The notes under the pieces were generated by a model. That model was not told the origin of the DNA and ran no database searches. It saw nothing but the letters and a program-made list of their open reading frames with translations. Shown one piece after another: positions 26,504 to 35,354 of a DNA stretch of 64,000 nt. Source of the DNA: Streptomyces sp. YS415 (GTDB lineage Bacteria; Actinomycetota; Actinomycetes; Streptomycetales; Streptomycetaceae); contig NZ_JAMJFL010000027.1 in assembly GCF_023544665.1 (NCBI RefSeq), positions 42,847-106,846 of the forward strand, given 5' to 3'. The position numbers were made by a program, and so were the translations under genes. Positions within the stretch are counted from its first letter, which is position 1. Every line of letters begins with the position of its first letter.

Positions 26504-28062
26504 CCGGCGGCCCGGTCCGCGCTACCCAGGTGGCGGAGCCGCACGACCAGGCCGGCCACATCGCCTACGGTCGCCGCTTCTGTGGTGTCGACATCCTTCA
26601 GGGACACTCCGAACCGTTCCTCCAGCGCCGCCGTCAACTCCGCGATGTCCAGGCTGTCGGCCTCCAGGTCGGCGACCAGCCGGGCCTCCGGGACCACGGC
26701 CTGGGGCGCGACGGACAGCACCTGCGCGCACAACGGGACCAGACGGTCCCAGACCTCCCGCTCCTCGACGTCCATACGGCCTCGACTCCTTTCCGCCCCT
26801 CGGGGGCCGCGGATGACCGGCAGGGCCTGGAAGGTGCGCAGGCTCATGCCGGGCGCACGCACGGGCGGTCCGGCCGTGCGCAGCGTGGGAAACCGCCGGA
26901 ACAACTCCGGCAGGAACTCGACGGCCTCCAGCCGGGCCAGGCCCGCACCGAGGCAGTAGTGGGCGCCCGCGCCGAAGCTGAGGTCGCGCTGTGGCGAGCG
27001 CCGGAAGTCCAGGGTGTGCGGGTGGGGGAAGCGGTCGGGGTCGCGGTTGGCGGCCGCGGTCAGGACGTACACGAGGGTCCCGGCGGGAACCTCGATCCCG
27101 GCCAGTTCGGTGTCGTCGACCGGAACGCGGATGACCATCTGTACGGCAGGGTCCCAGCGCATGATCTCCTCGACCGCCGCCGGGAGGGCTTGTGGGTGCC
27201 CGCGGAGCCAGTCGGCCTGCTCGGGGTGGCTTTCCAGGGCCAGCAGGCTGGTGGCCAGCAGCGCGGAGGTGGTCTCGGAGCCCGCCGCCACGAGGAAGAC
27301 GATGTTGGACGCGAGGTCGTCCAGGCAGATGCTTCCGTCGGCCACATGCTCGTGCGCGACCCACTGTGACAGTGGACCCGTGCCGGGCTCGTCCAGTGCG
27401 GCCCGCACGAACGCGTGGAAGTCGGCAGCCACCGCCTCGGCGGTGGCGATGTCCTCGGCATCGGCGAAGGGCTCGGTCAGCGGGCCGCTGAGCGCGCTGA
27501 AGCGGGCGGCACGGGCGCGCTCGTGGAGGGGCAACCCGAGGACGTCGCACATGACGGCTGCGGGCAGCGCACGAGCGACGGTGTCGACGAAGTCCGCCGT
27601 ACCGTCACGGTCGAGCCGGTCCTCGAGCGTGTCGAGACACTCAGCCACGAGCCGCCGGACGATGGGGCGCAGGGCTCGCAGCCCCCGGGGGGTGAAGGGG
27701 CCACGGGTCAACTCCCGCAGCCGGCCGTGCTGAGGGTCGTTGACGCGCAGGACGGTCGCCGACATCGAGAACCCAGGAGGGTCGGGGGCGATGTTGCGCC
27801 GGGAACGCCACTGCTGATCGGGAGCGATCCAGGTGCGGCTGGTGAGGATGTACTCGCACAGGGAGTAACTCGTCACCAGCAGGGCGTACGGGCCGTGTGC
27901 GACGACCGGCCCGGCGCGGCGCAACTCCTCCAGGAGGGGAAACGGGTTCTCGCGGCCCCGGCGGGAGTTGAGCCGGCTGATGATCCCGCGGGGCGCCGGC
28001 GGTGCAGCAGGCCGCGGCGGAGTGGTGGTCATGGGGGCCCTCGACGGGAACGAGTCGGTCAT
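26500..28062 (-). CDS. Cytochrome P450 fused to a C-terminal acyl carrier protein
   Basis: The 520-residue frame is a P450 followed by an ACP. P450 motifs: I-helix AAGSETT (259-265), ExxR in EEIMRWDP (Glu299, Arg302) and heme loop FGAGAHYCLGAGLAR (Cys370). After a short Arg/Gly linker come about 90 residues of carrier protein with LEADSLDIAEL (phosphopantetheine Ser470). The P450 probably oxidises an acyl chain held on its own or a partner ACP. A good ribosome site and ATG (26775) sit exactly at the domain border. Start ATG 28062 overlaps the ketosynthase 2 stop (ATGA). Confidence 0.85.
   Translation of the reverse strand: MTDSFPSRAPMTTTPPRPAAPPAPRGIISRLNSRRGRENPFPLLEELRRAGPVVAHGPYALLVTSYSLCEYILTSRTWIAPDQQWRSRRNIAPDPPGFSMSATVLRVNDPQHGRLRELTRGPFTPRGLRALRPIVRRLVAECLDTLEDRLDRDGTADFVDTVARALPAAVMCDVLGLPLHERARAARFSALSGPLTEPFADAEDIATAEAVAADFHAFVRAALDEPGTGPLSQWVAHEHVADGSICLDDLASNIVFLVAAGSETTSALLATSLLALESHPEQADWLRGHPQALPAAVEEIMRWDPAVQMVIRVPVDDTELAGIEVPAGTLVYVLTAAANRDPDRFPHPHTLDFRRSPQRDLSFGAGAHYCLGAGLARLEAVEFLPELFRRFPTLRTAGPPVRAPGMSLRTFQALPVIRGPRGAERSRGRMDVEEREVWDRLVPLCAQVLSVAPQAVVPEARLVADLEADSLDIAELTAALEERFGVSLKDVDTTEAATVGDVAGLVVRLRHLGSADRAAG
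26786..26794 (-). promoter_or_regulatory. Internal ribosome binding site before the ACP domain
   Basis: GGAAAGGAG on the minus strand lies 10 bases before ATG 26775 (MDVEEREVWDRL), inside the P450-ACP frame. It could allow a free 91-residue ACP to be made besides the fusion. Alternatively it is left over from two formerly separate genes. Confidence 0.5.
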
Positions 28063-29276
28063 ACGGCGCGGAAGGCGAGGACGACGTTGTAGCCGCCGAA
28101 TCCGAACGAATTCGACAACGCGGCCCGCACCGGCTGGTGCAGTGCCGTCTTGGTGACGAAGTTGAGGTCCACGGCGGGGTCGGGAGAGTCGAGGTTGGCG
28201 GTGGGCGGGATCGTGGAGTGCTCGATCGCCAGCACCGTCAGCGCGGCCTCCACGGCCCCGGTGGCCCCCAGAGAATGCCCCAAGACGCCCTTGGTGGACG
28301 TGACGGGCGGGCCGTCGGGCAGCACGGCGCTGATCGCCTTTGCCTCCATCGTGTCGTTAAGGAGTGTGGCCGTGCCGTGGGCGTTGACGTGGTCCACGTC
28401 CCCGGCGGCGAATCCGGCGTCGTCCAGGGCCTTGTGCAGGGCCTCGCGGGCGCCCCGTGCCTCGGGGTGGGGCGCGGTGGGGTGATGGGCGTCGTTGGAC
28501 GAGCCGCAGCCGACGAGCAGCGCCCGCGGCCGCCGACGGCGTGCCGCGGCATCGGCGGCCCGTTCCAGTACGAGGATCCCGGCGGCCTCGGCCATGACGA
28601 AGCCGTCCCGGTCGGCGTCGAAGGGCCGCGAGGCTCCGGCCGGATCGCCACAACGGGTCGACAGGGCACCCAGATTGGCGAAACCGGTCACGATCAACGG
28701 GGTGTTCAGCGACTCGGTGCCGCCCGCGATCACGACGTCGCACTGGTGCGAGGTGAGCAGATCACGCGCGACGGAGATCGCCGTGGCGCCCGAGGCGCAC
28801 GCGGTGGAGGTCACACAGCCCGGCCCTCGCGCACCGAAGGCCAGCGCGACCTCCCCCGCGACCATGTTGGGCAGCATCATCGGCAGCAGCAGCGGAGACA
28901 CCGCGGCCGGGCCGCGCTCCAGCAGCCTGGCGTGCTGCTTCTCCCAGGTGGCCGCTCCGCCCAGGCCACAGCCCATGACGACGCCGACGCGGGCACCGTC
29001 CCAGGAGGCGGCGTCCAGACCCGAGTCGGCCAGGGCCTCCCGCGCGGCCAACAGCGCCAGCCGGGTGAAGCGGTCCAAGCGGTAGACGGTCCGACGCCCG
29101 AGGCCGCTCATATCCAGCTCCGGGATCGCGCAGCAGAAGTCGACGCGGAGCCCGGCCAGATCCGCGTGGGTGGCCGCCACGGTGGAGCCGCCTTCGCACA
29201 CCCGCCGCCAGGTCGCGTCCACGCCCGCCCCTGCCGGAGTGAGCAGCCCCAGACCGGTGACGGCGATCTCCGCCAC
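28059..29276 (-). CDS. Ketosynthase 2 (FabF/KASII-like, complete triad)
   Basis: The 405-residue protein has TSTACASGATA (Cys160), VNAHGTATLLND (His300), Lys329 and GVLGHSLGATG (His334), so it should be able to condense. GTESLNTPLIVTGF and LSNSFGFGGYNVVL complete the FabF pattern. It is the same length as ketosynthase 1 and shares its operon, suggesting a pair as in type II polyketide systems. It starts 2 bases after the upstream ACP stop and overlaps the P450-ACP start. Confidence 0.88.
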   Translation of the reverse strand: MAEIAVTGLGLLTPAGAGVDATWRRVCEGGSTVAATHADLAGLRVDFCCAIPELDMSGLGRRTVYRLDRFTRLALLAAREALADSGLDAASWDGARVGVVMGCGLGGAATWEKQHARLLERGPAAVSPLLLPMMLPNMVAGEVALAFGARGPGCVTSTACASGATAISVARDLLTSHQCDVVIAGGTESLNTPLIVTGFANLGALSTRCGDPAGASRPFDADRDGFVMAEAAGILVLERAADAAARRRRPRALLVGCGSSNDAHHPTAPHPEARGAREALHKALDDAGFAAGDVDHVNAHGTATLLNDTMEAKAISAVLPDGPPVTSTKGVLGHSLGATGAVEAALTVLAIEHSTIPPTANLDSPDPAVDLNFVTKTALHQPVRAALSNSFGFGGYNVVLAFRAV

Positions 29277-29278
29277 GT

Positions 29279-29530
29279 TCAGTTCCCGCCTGCGACAGCG
29301 GCCATCTGTCCTTCGACAGCTGCGACGACCTCGGCGAAGGTGGATGCCTTGCCCACCTGCTCCCCCGCGACCTTGACCCCGAACTGGTCGTGCACGGCCG
29401 CACCCAGCTCGGCCAGAGCCAGCGAGTCGAGCTCCAGAGCGGCCATGGTGACGTCGGGCCGGAGCTCCTCCGGCTCCACTCCGAGTGTGTGCGTCAGGAT
29501 GTCGGCCAACTTCCTTGCGACCGTGGGCAT
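29279..29530 (-). CDS. Free-standing acyl carrier protein
   Basis: ATG 29530 (MPTVARKLADIL) follows AGAAGGAG at 10 bases; the 13-codon extension is less likely. The 83-residue four-helix ACP has the phosphopantetheine motif ALELDSLALAEL (Ser36). It heads the minus-strand operon ACP-KS2-P450/ACP-KS1-acyltransferase and is thus the likely carrier for chain building. Its sequence differs clearly from the ACP fused to the P450. Confidence 0.85.
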   Translation of the reverse strand: MPTVARKLADILTHTLGVEPEELRPDVTMAALELDSLALAELGAAVHDQFGVKVAGEQVGKASTFAEVVAAVEGQMAAVAGGN

Positions 29531-29824
29531 GTGTGGGCGCTCTCCTTCTGCAACAGAGGTATGGGCCATCGCACCGCTGGCTGAATCAGCAGCTCAGCGC
29601 CGACACGATCAACGGCGAACGCGCGCTGAAGACACGCCGTTTGCGTCACGGGTTTCCTCCCGGCATCCGCTCGGCGGAGCGCATCGGCGTGCCGGTTGGG
29701 GTGCGGGCATGCGCCGGGAGAGGGCCGTAACCTCGGCTGACGCACGCAGTTCCTCAGGCTGCGCACCGCCGCCAGGTGGTCGCGCCTCGCACCGAGCCCC
29801 GCCCAAGCACACCGAGGAACTACC

Positions 29825-31084
29825 ATGGCGCCCCACCACGAGAAGCTGTCCTTCGCCGACGAGGTACTGCTCCGCAACGGCTGCCCAGGCGTGGTCGGCA
29901 TGGCCGCGGTCTTCGCGGGAGACCCGCCCGCCCTGTCCGACGTACGGGATCGGGTCGTCGAGCGGTGGGGTGTGCTGGAGCGCATGCACCAGGTGCTCGA
30001 ACATCGCAGCGCCGATGCCCCCTTCGCACGCCGAGGGCTGCGCGGGGCCGCGCGGTGGACGGTGACCGGCCCGTTCGATCCGGACGTTCACGTGCTGGAC
30101 TCTCCGGCCAAACTGGAAGACCTGTGGGCAGCCAGCACCGACCGGCCGCTTCCGGGGGGAGTGCCCCCCTGGCGCCTCTATCTCGTGCCGGGCGTGCCCG
30201 GCGAGGGCTTCGCCCTGTCCCTCATCGCCCAGCACACCCTCATCGACGGCCGCTCCCTGCAGACGCTGCTGTGCACCTTGATGGACGGCACCGCGTCGGC
30301 TCAGTTGTCCGGACGGCCCACGCGCCTGCCGCGGGTGGGCCTGCGTGACGTGCGCGGCGAGATCCGTGCCCTGACCGCTCCCGGTCAGGCGCTTCCCATG
30401 GACGAGCCGACCGAGGCATGTCCCTCCGTGGCGGTGCTCCCCCTCCCCCCGCACCTGGTGAGCGCCGCACGCCGGCCGCGAGCCGACGGCCGCCGTGCCA
30501 GTCTCAATGAGCTGCTGCTGAGCGCGGTGGCCGGTGCCCTGCGCACCACGTTCGGCCCGCCCGAGCAGTGGCCCGGAAAGGTCGGCGCGGTCTACTCGGC
30601 CGTTCCCTGCGATCTCCGCACGCAGGAGAACCTCAGCGAACTGGGCAACATCGTCACCGCTGTCCGCGTCCGGGTCCCGGTCGACACAGATTCGCCCGAG
30701 GCTCGCCTGAGGCAGTCGCAGCTCATGCTTCAGGGCGTGCCCGCCCGGGCCGCCGCGCACGCCCTGATGTTCTCCCTCACGAGCGCGGTGCGCAGGATGT
30801 GCCCCTGGGCGACCAGGCTGGCCACCGGGCGCGGGTACCGGCCCTCATACATGGCCACGTCCACCACCGTCCTCAGATGGCACGACGCGCCCAGCGCCTT
30901 CTACGGCCGGGACTTCCGCCAGGGCATCGCGCTACCGCCCATGCACCGCCCGGGCAACGCCAGTTTCGCCGCGGTGAAGACCAGAGACGCCCTCGCCATG
31001 ACGGTGGTCTGCAACATGCGCCCCGATGAGGCCCAGCTGCTTGGCGAGGCCGTCATCGCGGAGCTCCAGGTCCTGGCGGGATGA
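29825..31084 (+). CDS. WS/DGAT- or condensation-like acyltransferase B
   Basis: The 419-residue protein is a divergent relative of 24039-25286, with LIAQHTLIDGRS (Gln136-His137, Asp141; the first His of HHxxxDG is Gln), VYSAVPCDLRTQENLSELGN and RVRVPVDTDSPEARL. The catalytic second His and Asp are kept, so activity is possible. It is transcribed away from the ACP gene, and the 294-base gap should hold both promoters. Its similarity to acyltransferase A at the other end of the locus suggests a shared pathway. Confidence 0.75.
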   Translation: MAPHHEKLSFADEVLLRNGCPGVVGMAAVFAGDPPALSDVRDRVVERWGVLERMHQVLEHRSADAPFARRGLRGAARWTVTGPFDPDVHVLDSPAKLEDLWAASTDRPLPGGVPPWRLYLVPGVPGEGFALSLIAQHTLIDGRSLQTLLCTLMDGTASAQLSGRPTRLPRVGLRDVRGEIRALTAPGQALPMDEPTEACPSVAVLPLPPHLVSAARRPRADGRRASLNELLLSAVAGALRTTFGPPEQWPGKVGAVYSAVPCDLRTQENLSELGNIVTAVRVRVPVDTDSPEARLRQSQLMLQGVPARAAAHALMFSLTSAVRRMCPWATRLATGRGYRPSYMATSTTVLRWHDAPSAFYGRDFRQGIALPPMHRPGNASFAAVKTRDALAMTVVCNMRPDEAQLLGEAVIAELQVLAG

Positions 31085-31108
31085 CGGCCCGAACGCGCCG
31101 ACGATCCT

Positions 31109-31136
31109 CCGGCAGTCGGCGCAGCCGACTGGCCGG
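31109..31136 (+). terminator. Hairpin after acyltransferase B
   Basis: CAGTCGGC (31113-31120) pairs with GCCGACTG (31124-31131) around GCA, extended by CCGG/CCGG with one bulge. It lies 25 bases after the stop codon. No T-run. Confidence 0.5.
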
Positions 31137-31383
31137 AACGGCTGGTCCGCCGGGAAACTGGACCGGCTCATCGCCGACGACCGCGACGCGGGCGAAAGCT
31201 GAAACGACAGTCTGAAAGAGCACGAGGAAACGCCAAAGGACACTTCGCTCGACCGTGCAGGCCCTCAGCTCGTTCTGCCGCAGGATCGGTGCGGGGTCGG
31301 CAGGTCAGCGGCATCCAGGCGATCCGGACTGAGGGCTCTGCGATCCGGGGTTGGAGCGGTGTGCAGCTGAGCATGGAAGAGGG

Positions 31384-31836
31384 GTGGAATTGGTCGGACT
31401 CCTCAACACCGCACTTGGTGCGCTGATTGCGCTCGGTGCGTCCACGCTCGTTGAGCGGCGTCGCTGGCTGCAGGAGAGCCGACAACGTGCTCGGGACGAC
31501 CGCCGTGCCGTCTACCTTGGGTTTCTCGAAGCGACGGCCGCGGCGAGCGAGACGCTCGTCAGCATCGCACGCGGTCATGATGCGGACGACACTGCGTGCG
31601 CCCGTGCCGGGACCGTGCTTCGGGACAGCAGTGTGCTCTCCCGACGGCTGGAGCTGTCGCTGATCGGCGACGACGCCATCGTCGAGGAGGCAGGTCGGAT
31701 GGTTGTGCTGCTGCGTGCTTACCGGGACGTCGTGGTGCAGGGATTGACGTTCGACACCGAAGAGGTCCAGCGGACACGGGCGGCTGTCCACCAACAGCGA
31801 GACCGGTTGACGAGGTTGATGCGCGAGACCCTGTAA
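31384..31836 (+). CDS. Hypothetical protein with N-terminal membrane anchor
   Basis: About 150 residues. The N-terminus VELVGLLNTALGALIALGASTL is one membrane helix. It is followed by basic ERRRWLQESRQRARDDRRAVY and a helical cytosolic domain. Similar layouts (anchor plus coiled helical domain) are common in streptomycetes and uncharacterised. Start choice lies between GTG 31384 and TTG 31390; AGAGGGG fits the TTG better. Confidence 0.6.
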   Translation: MELVGLLNTALGALIALGASTLVERRRWLQESRQRARDDRRAVYLGFLEATAAASETLVSIARGHDADDTACARAGTVLRDSSVLSRRLELSLIGDDAIVEEAGRMVVLLRAYRDVVVQGLTFDTEEVQRTRAAVHQQRDRLTRLMRETL

Positions 31837-31940
31837 CTCACCGCGATGTTCCGGCGGAATGGGCGGGTAAGCCTCCTGCGCTTCCTGCCAGTGGGTCGGA
31901 AGAAGGACAGCCCGCAGTCCATGAGCCCGGAGCAAGCCCC

Positions 31941-32111
31941 TCACTTCCCGCGGAAGAACCACACGCCAAGCACGGGCCCGTAGTCGCCGATCCCCGCCCG
32001 GCTCGGGCGGCAGAGCAACTCGCACGCCCACGCCACCACCGACGCCATACCGACCCGGCCCGACTGTGACAGATCAGCCGCGCGCCCGACGGCTTTGAGC
32101 TCATCCGGGCA
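31941..32111 (-). pseudogene. C-terminal remnant of an unrecognised gene
   Basis: The minus frame reads CPDELKAVGRAADLSQSG, then ASVVAWACELLCRPSRAG and YGPVLGVWFFRGK, then stop. Third-position GC is very high, but there is no start codon and the upstream part lacks coding character. The flanking DNA to 32327 shows no gene. Confidence 0.3.
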
Positions 32112-32327
32112 CCGGACGGCCGCATCGTCCCGTCCTGCTGCCCGTGCTGGGTCTCGGCACTCATGCCGAGGCCGGCTGAGAGCAGCCCCTGACGCGTGCA
32201 CGGATCCGCCCCGCTTACGATGATCTTCGCTCACACGGCCGGGGGGCCGAGCGGACGGCGGCCGACACCAAGGGTGTTGGCGCACAGCGGGTCTTAGGTC
32301 GTATGCACCGTTTTTGGGGGGCACATC

Positions 32328-33713
32328 ATGGCGGGAAGAAGAAGACTTGTGAAGGCCCTGGCGGCCCTGGCCCTCGTGCTGGGCGGGGTCGGGTCTCTCG
32401 TGGCCTGGTTCCTGTCGAGCGAGGGCTATCTGCCGGGGGACGCGATGCTGCGGTCCTGGGAGGCTCCGGAGGACCGGGAAGCGGCGGTCGGGGCGGGCGA
32501 CGACAACTGGGTCGTCGGTGATGTGGCCATCCGGAGCCGCTACGACGCGGTGAGCGGTTTCGGGCTCACCGACGGGCGCGAGGGCAAAAAGCTCTGGGAG
32601 TACGTACCACCGGGCCGCAGCGAGATCTGCGCCACCGCGGAGCACGCGGGCACTCGGGCCGTGCTCGTCGTCCAGGGGGCGAGCGGCAGCAACACCGCCG
32701 ACGGACTGTCTGCAGCTGGCTGCACGACGGTCATAGCCCTGGACGCCAGGGACGGCCGGGAGCTGTGGAAGGAAGAACAAAAGCCGGTTAAGGACCAGTT
32801 CGGCGAAGTGGTCACCCTGAGCGCCCCGGCCCTGGACGCGCGCGGTGACCTGGCCGTCGTGGCCCAGGACCGGCGCGGCGTCCAGTACGACGCGCAGGGC
32901 CGTCAGGTGAAGAAGGACGGCAAGCGCGGCGAGGCGGCCCTGCGCGGCATCGAACTGCACACCGGCAAGCCCCGCTGGACAGCCGAACTGCCCGACCGGT
33001 GCGGGCCAAACGAGGTCGTGGTCGGCGAGAAGCGCATCGTCGCGGTCCTCGCCTGCGGCGCGGGCGGACACGACAAGCGCGAGATCTCCGAGCTGACCGT
33101 GGCCACGTTCGACCGCGCCACAGGCGCCCTTCAGTGGAACGTCCCCATCGACGCGCGGCGTCCCCTCGACCCGACGACCCACGTCTCCATCGAAGCAGCC
33201 GACCCCATCGTGCTCACGGTCGGGCCGTCCGGCGAGAACCAGGGTGCAACAGGAATGTTCGTCTCGTTCGACGACAAGGGGCGCCCGCGCCCTGCCATCG
33301 ACTTCGACCGGGGGGACGACGGTGTGATCGACGCGGACAGCCTGATGCAGACGGCTGTCGCCGGCGACCGCCTGTACGCGCTGGCCGGCTACTGGCAGAA
33401 AGGCAACCACCACACCGTCATCGCCTTCGACCTCACCACCGGCGAAGAGGCCTGGTCCAAGGAGATGGACGATCCCGCGGCCGCGATGACAGCTTACGGC
33501 TACACAGTCACCGTCCTGTGTGAATGGTCCACCCAGGCCGACGCCATCACCACTCTCATCGAACTCGACCCGAGCAACGGGAACGAAACCGACGAACGCC
33601 ACTTCCGCGACCCCGTACCCAGCCCGGTCACCGCCATGTATGACACCCACGGCCTGCTCGTCACCGCAGGCCTCGGCAGCGGCGCACCCTTCAGCGCCTG
33701 GGAACGCTGGTAA
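32328..33713 (+). CDS. Membrane-anchored PQQ-like beta-propeller protein
   Basis: The 461-residue protein starts MAGRRRLVKALAALALVLGG with an N-terminal membrane helix (about 8-28). The outside part has repeated propeller blades ending in the PQQ-like signature: DARDGRELWKEE, HTGKPRWTAEL, DRATGALQWNVPI and DLTTGEEAWSKEM. No quinone-binding dehydrogenase residues are evident, so it is probably a structural or binding propeller. It is complete and alone. Confidence 0.75.
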   Translation: MAGRRRLVKALAALALVLGGVGSLVAWFLSSEGYLPGDAMLRSWEAPEDREAAVGAGDDNWVVGDVAIRSRYDAVSGFGLTDGREGKKLWEYVPPGRSEICATAEHAGTRAVLVVQGASGSNTADGLSAAGCTTVIALDARDGRELWKEEQKPVKDQFGEVVTLSAPALDARGDLAVVAQDRRGVQYDAQGRQVKKDGKRGEAALRGIELHTGKPRWTAELPDRCGPNEVVVGEKRIVAVLACGAGGHDKREISELTVATFDRATGALQWNVPIDARRPLDPTTHVSIEAADPIVLTVGPSGENQGATGMFVSFDDKGRPRPAIDFDRGDDGVIDADSLMQTAVAGDRLYALAGYWQKGNHHTVIAFDLTTGEEAWSKEMDDPAAAMTAYGYTVTVLCEWSTQADAITTLIELDPSNGNETDERHFRDPVPSPVTAMYDTHGLLVTAGLGSGAPFSAWERW

Positions 33714-33821
33714 CCACCAACCAGAGAGCGTCGAACCCGTTCCGGCCTTCTCACCGGCCTCGATCTACCCGACGGCGCGCCGCAGCTCGTCCCGCGGCTG
33801 GAACGCCGAGGCAAATATTGA

Positions 33822-34203
33822 GGCAGGCGGGGTCATCATTGGTCGTCTTCGCCCAATGCGCTGTCAGTGACGTCACCGTCGGCCGCGATACCGTCGCGGC
33901 CGGCCAGGTGGTGCCCGGCGCGGTGGGCGGGCTGGTGACTTTCGAGTTCCTGCCCAGTGCGGAACCGGTGATGCTGCCGCCGACCGAGCGGCCCGGCGGC
34001 CCGCACGTACCCGGCGGCCTCCGCGCCCGCGCTCCCGCCGCCACCTGGCAGGGGCTTCTTGGACTGCGAGTTCGTCGTGGAGACCGAGATAGTCAAGGGC
34101 AGCTTCCCCATCAACATGACGTCCGATGACCTCGATGACTTGGAAGAGGCTCTGGGAGAGCTCGGGGGATCGATGATCAGCGTGCGCGTCTCGGGAAGGT
34201 GCG
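33822..34203 (+). pseudogene. Frameshifted DUF5959-like remnant
   Basis: The last part reads DCEFVVETEIVKGSFPIN, then DDLDDLEEALGELGG and ISVRVSGR, matching the beta-hairpin plus DLDDWxxALDxL helix of DUF5959. The preceding coding stretch (VTVGRDTVAAGQVVPGAVGG.. to RARAPAATWQGLL) is in another frame, joined near 34056. The upstream part could belong to a different gene. Function of DUF5959 is unknown. Confidence 0.45.
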
Positions 34204-34269
34204 GCGATTGTTCTCTGACTGACCGTCCTGTGCGGTGCTGCTCGGCGTGTTCGAGTTCGGTCTTGATGT

Positions 34270-35172
34270 TCACGCCGTGGTGCGCGTCTTCGTGCAACTT
34301 GCAGCGACCGCGTCGGCGAAGCTTCGGGCGAGCGGGGAGAGGGCGTCCCAGCGGCGTACGGCCCAGCCGACCGACAGCGGCGGCAGCGCCGGAATGGGGA
34401 TGAGACGCAGGCTGCCGTCACCAGGCGGGGGCAGAGCCGGTAGGGCGGGGACGACCGCGTGGCCCAGGCCGAGTTCGGCAAGGAGCAGGGCGGTGTCCCA
34501 GTCGGCGACGCTGGTGTCCGAGCCGGTCCGGATGCCCAGTTCGGCGAAGGCGGTGTCCAAGTGGGCGCCGGAGGTGGAGTTCGGCGGCAGCCGGATGAGG
34601 CGGATGCCCGTGAGGTCGGGGGCGTCGATGCGTGCCCGGGCCGCGAGCGGATCGTCGGACCGCATGGCGAGCACCCAGGGCAGTTCGGCGACGGGGCGCT
34701 GCTCGATGCCGCGCACGGGGCCGGAGACGGTGATCCAGGCAAGGTCGAGGTTGCCGGCCAGGAGGGCGTCGAAGCATCCGCGGCTGGAGGTCTCGGTCTG
34801 GAACTCCAGGCTCACCTTCGGGTAGCGCCGGCGGAAGGAGACGATCGCTTCGGCCATGAAGTGCCTGACGGTCGTGCCGCCGGTCGTGATCCGCACGGAA
34901 CCGCCTTCGCCGTTCGCGAGGTCCCCCAGGCGGCGCAGCGCACCATCGAGCCCGGCGATCCCGTCGGCGGCGGCATCGCACAGGATGCGCCCCGCCGTTG
35001 TGGGAACAACTCCGCGCGGCTGGCGTTCCAACAGGCTCATGCCCGTTTCCCGCTCCAGGCGCCTGACGTGCTGGCTCACCGCGGACTGGGTACAGGACAG
35101 CTCACGAGCCACGGCGCTGAGGCTTCCTGCCCGGCACACGGCTACGAACACGCGCAGGTCATCCAGAGTCAC
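34270..35172 (-). CDS. LysR-family transcriptional regulator
   Basis: From GTG 35172 (VTLDDLRVFVAVCRAGSLSA) the 300-residue protein has a standard LysR helix-turn-helix (VARELSCTQSAVSQHVRRLERE, about 20-41) and a periplasmic-binding-like co-inducer domain (RITTGGTTVRHFMAEA, YPKVSLEFQTE, GLGHAVVPALPALPPP). TTG 35181 is an alternative start. It is divergent from 35355-35927 over about 180 bases, the classic arrangement for a LysR target gene. Confidence 0.85.
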   Translation of the reverse strand: MTLDDLRVFVAVCRAGSLSAVARELSCTQSAVSQHVRRLERETGMSLLERQPRGVVPTTAGRILCDAAADGIAGLDGALRRLGDLANGEGGSVRITTGGTTVRHFMAEAIVSFRRRYPKVSLEFQTETSSRGCFDALLAGNLDLAWITVSGPVRGIEQRPVAELPWVLAMRSDDPLAARARIDAPDLTGIRLIRLPPNSTSGAHLDTAFAELGIRTGSDTSVADWDTALLLAELGLGHAVVPALPALPPPGDGSLRLIPIPALPPLSVGWAVRRWDALSPLARSFADAVAASCTKTRTTA

Positions 35173-35354
35173 AGCATCCAAGCTACACCTGGGGTCAGTG
35201 GAGCAATCCCCAGGATTGACTGGGGTGTTGCGGTGTCGGAGGATCGTTGCAGGGCCCAGGCGGCAACCCGTCCGGTGCCTTCGTACGGATCCGGACCGGC
35301 GAAGGCGGCTGTGGCGGGTGCCGACCAACCCCATTCCGAAGGGACACAGGCGCC

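Noticed and set aside
28002..30065. 687-residue plus frame
   Set aside because: Antisense to KS2 and the ACP; Gly/Arg/Gln-rich and motif-free.
31941..33650. 569-residue minus frame
   Set aside because: Antisense shadow of the PQQ-like propeller gene, except a short tail reported as a remnant.
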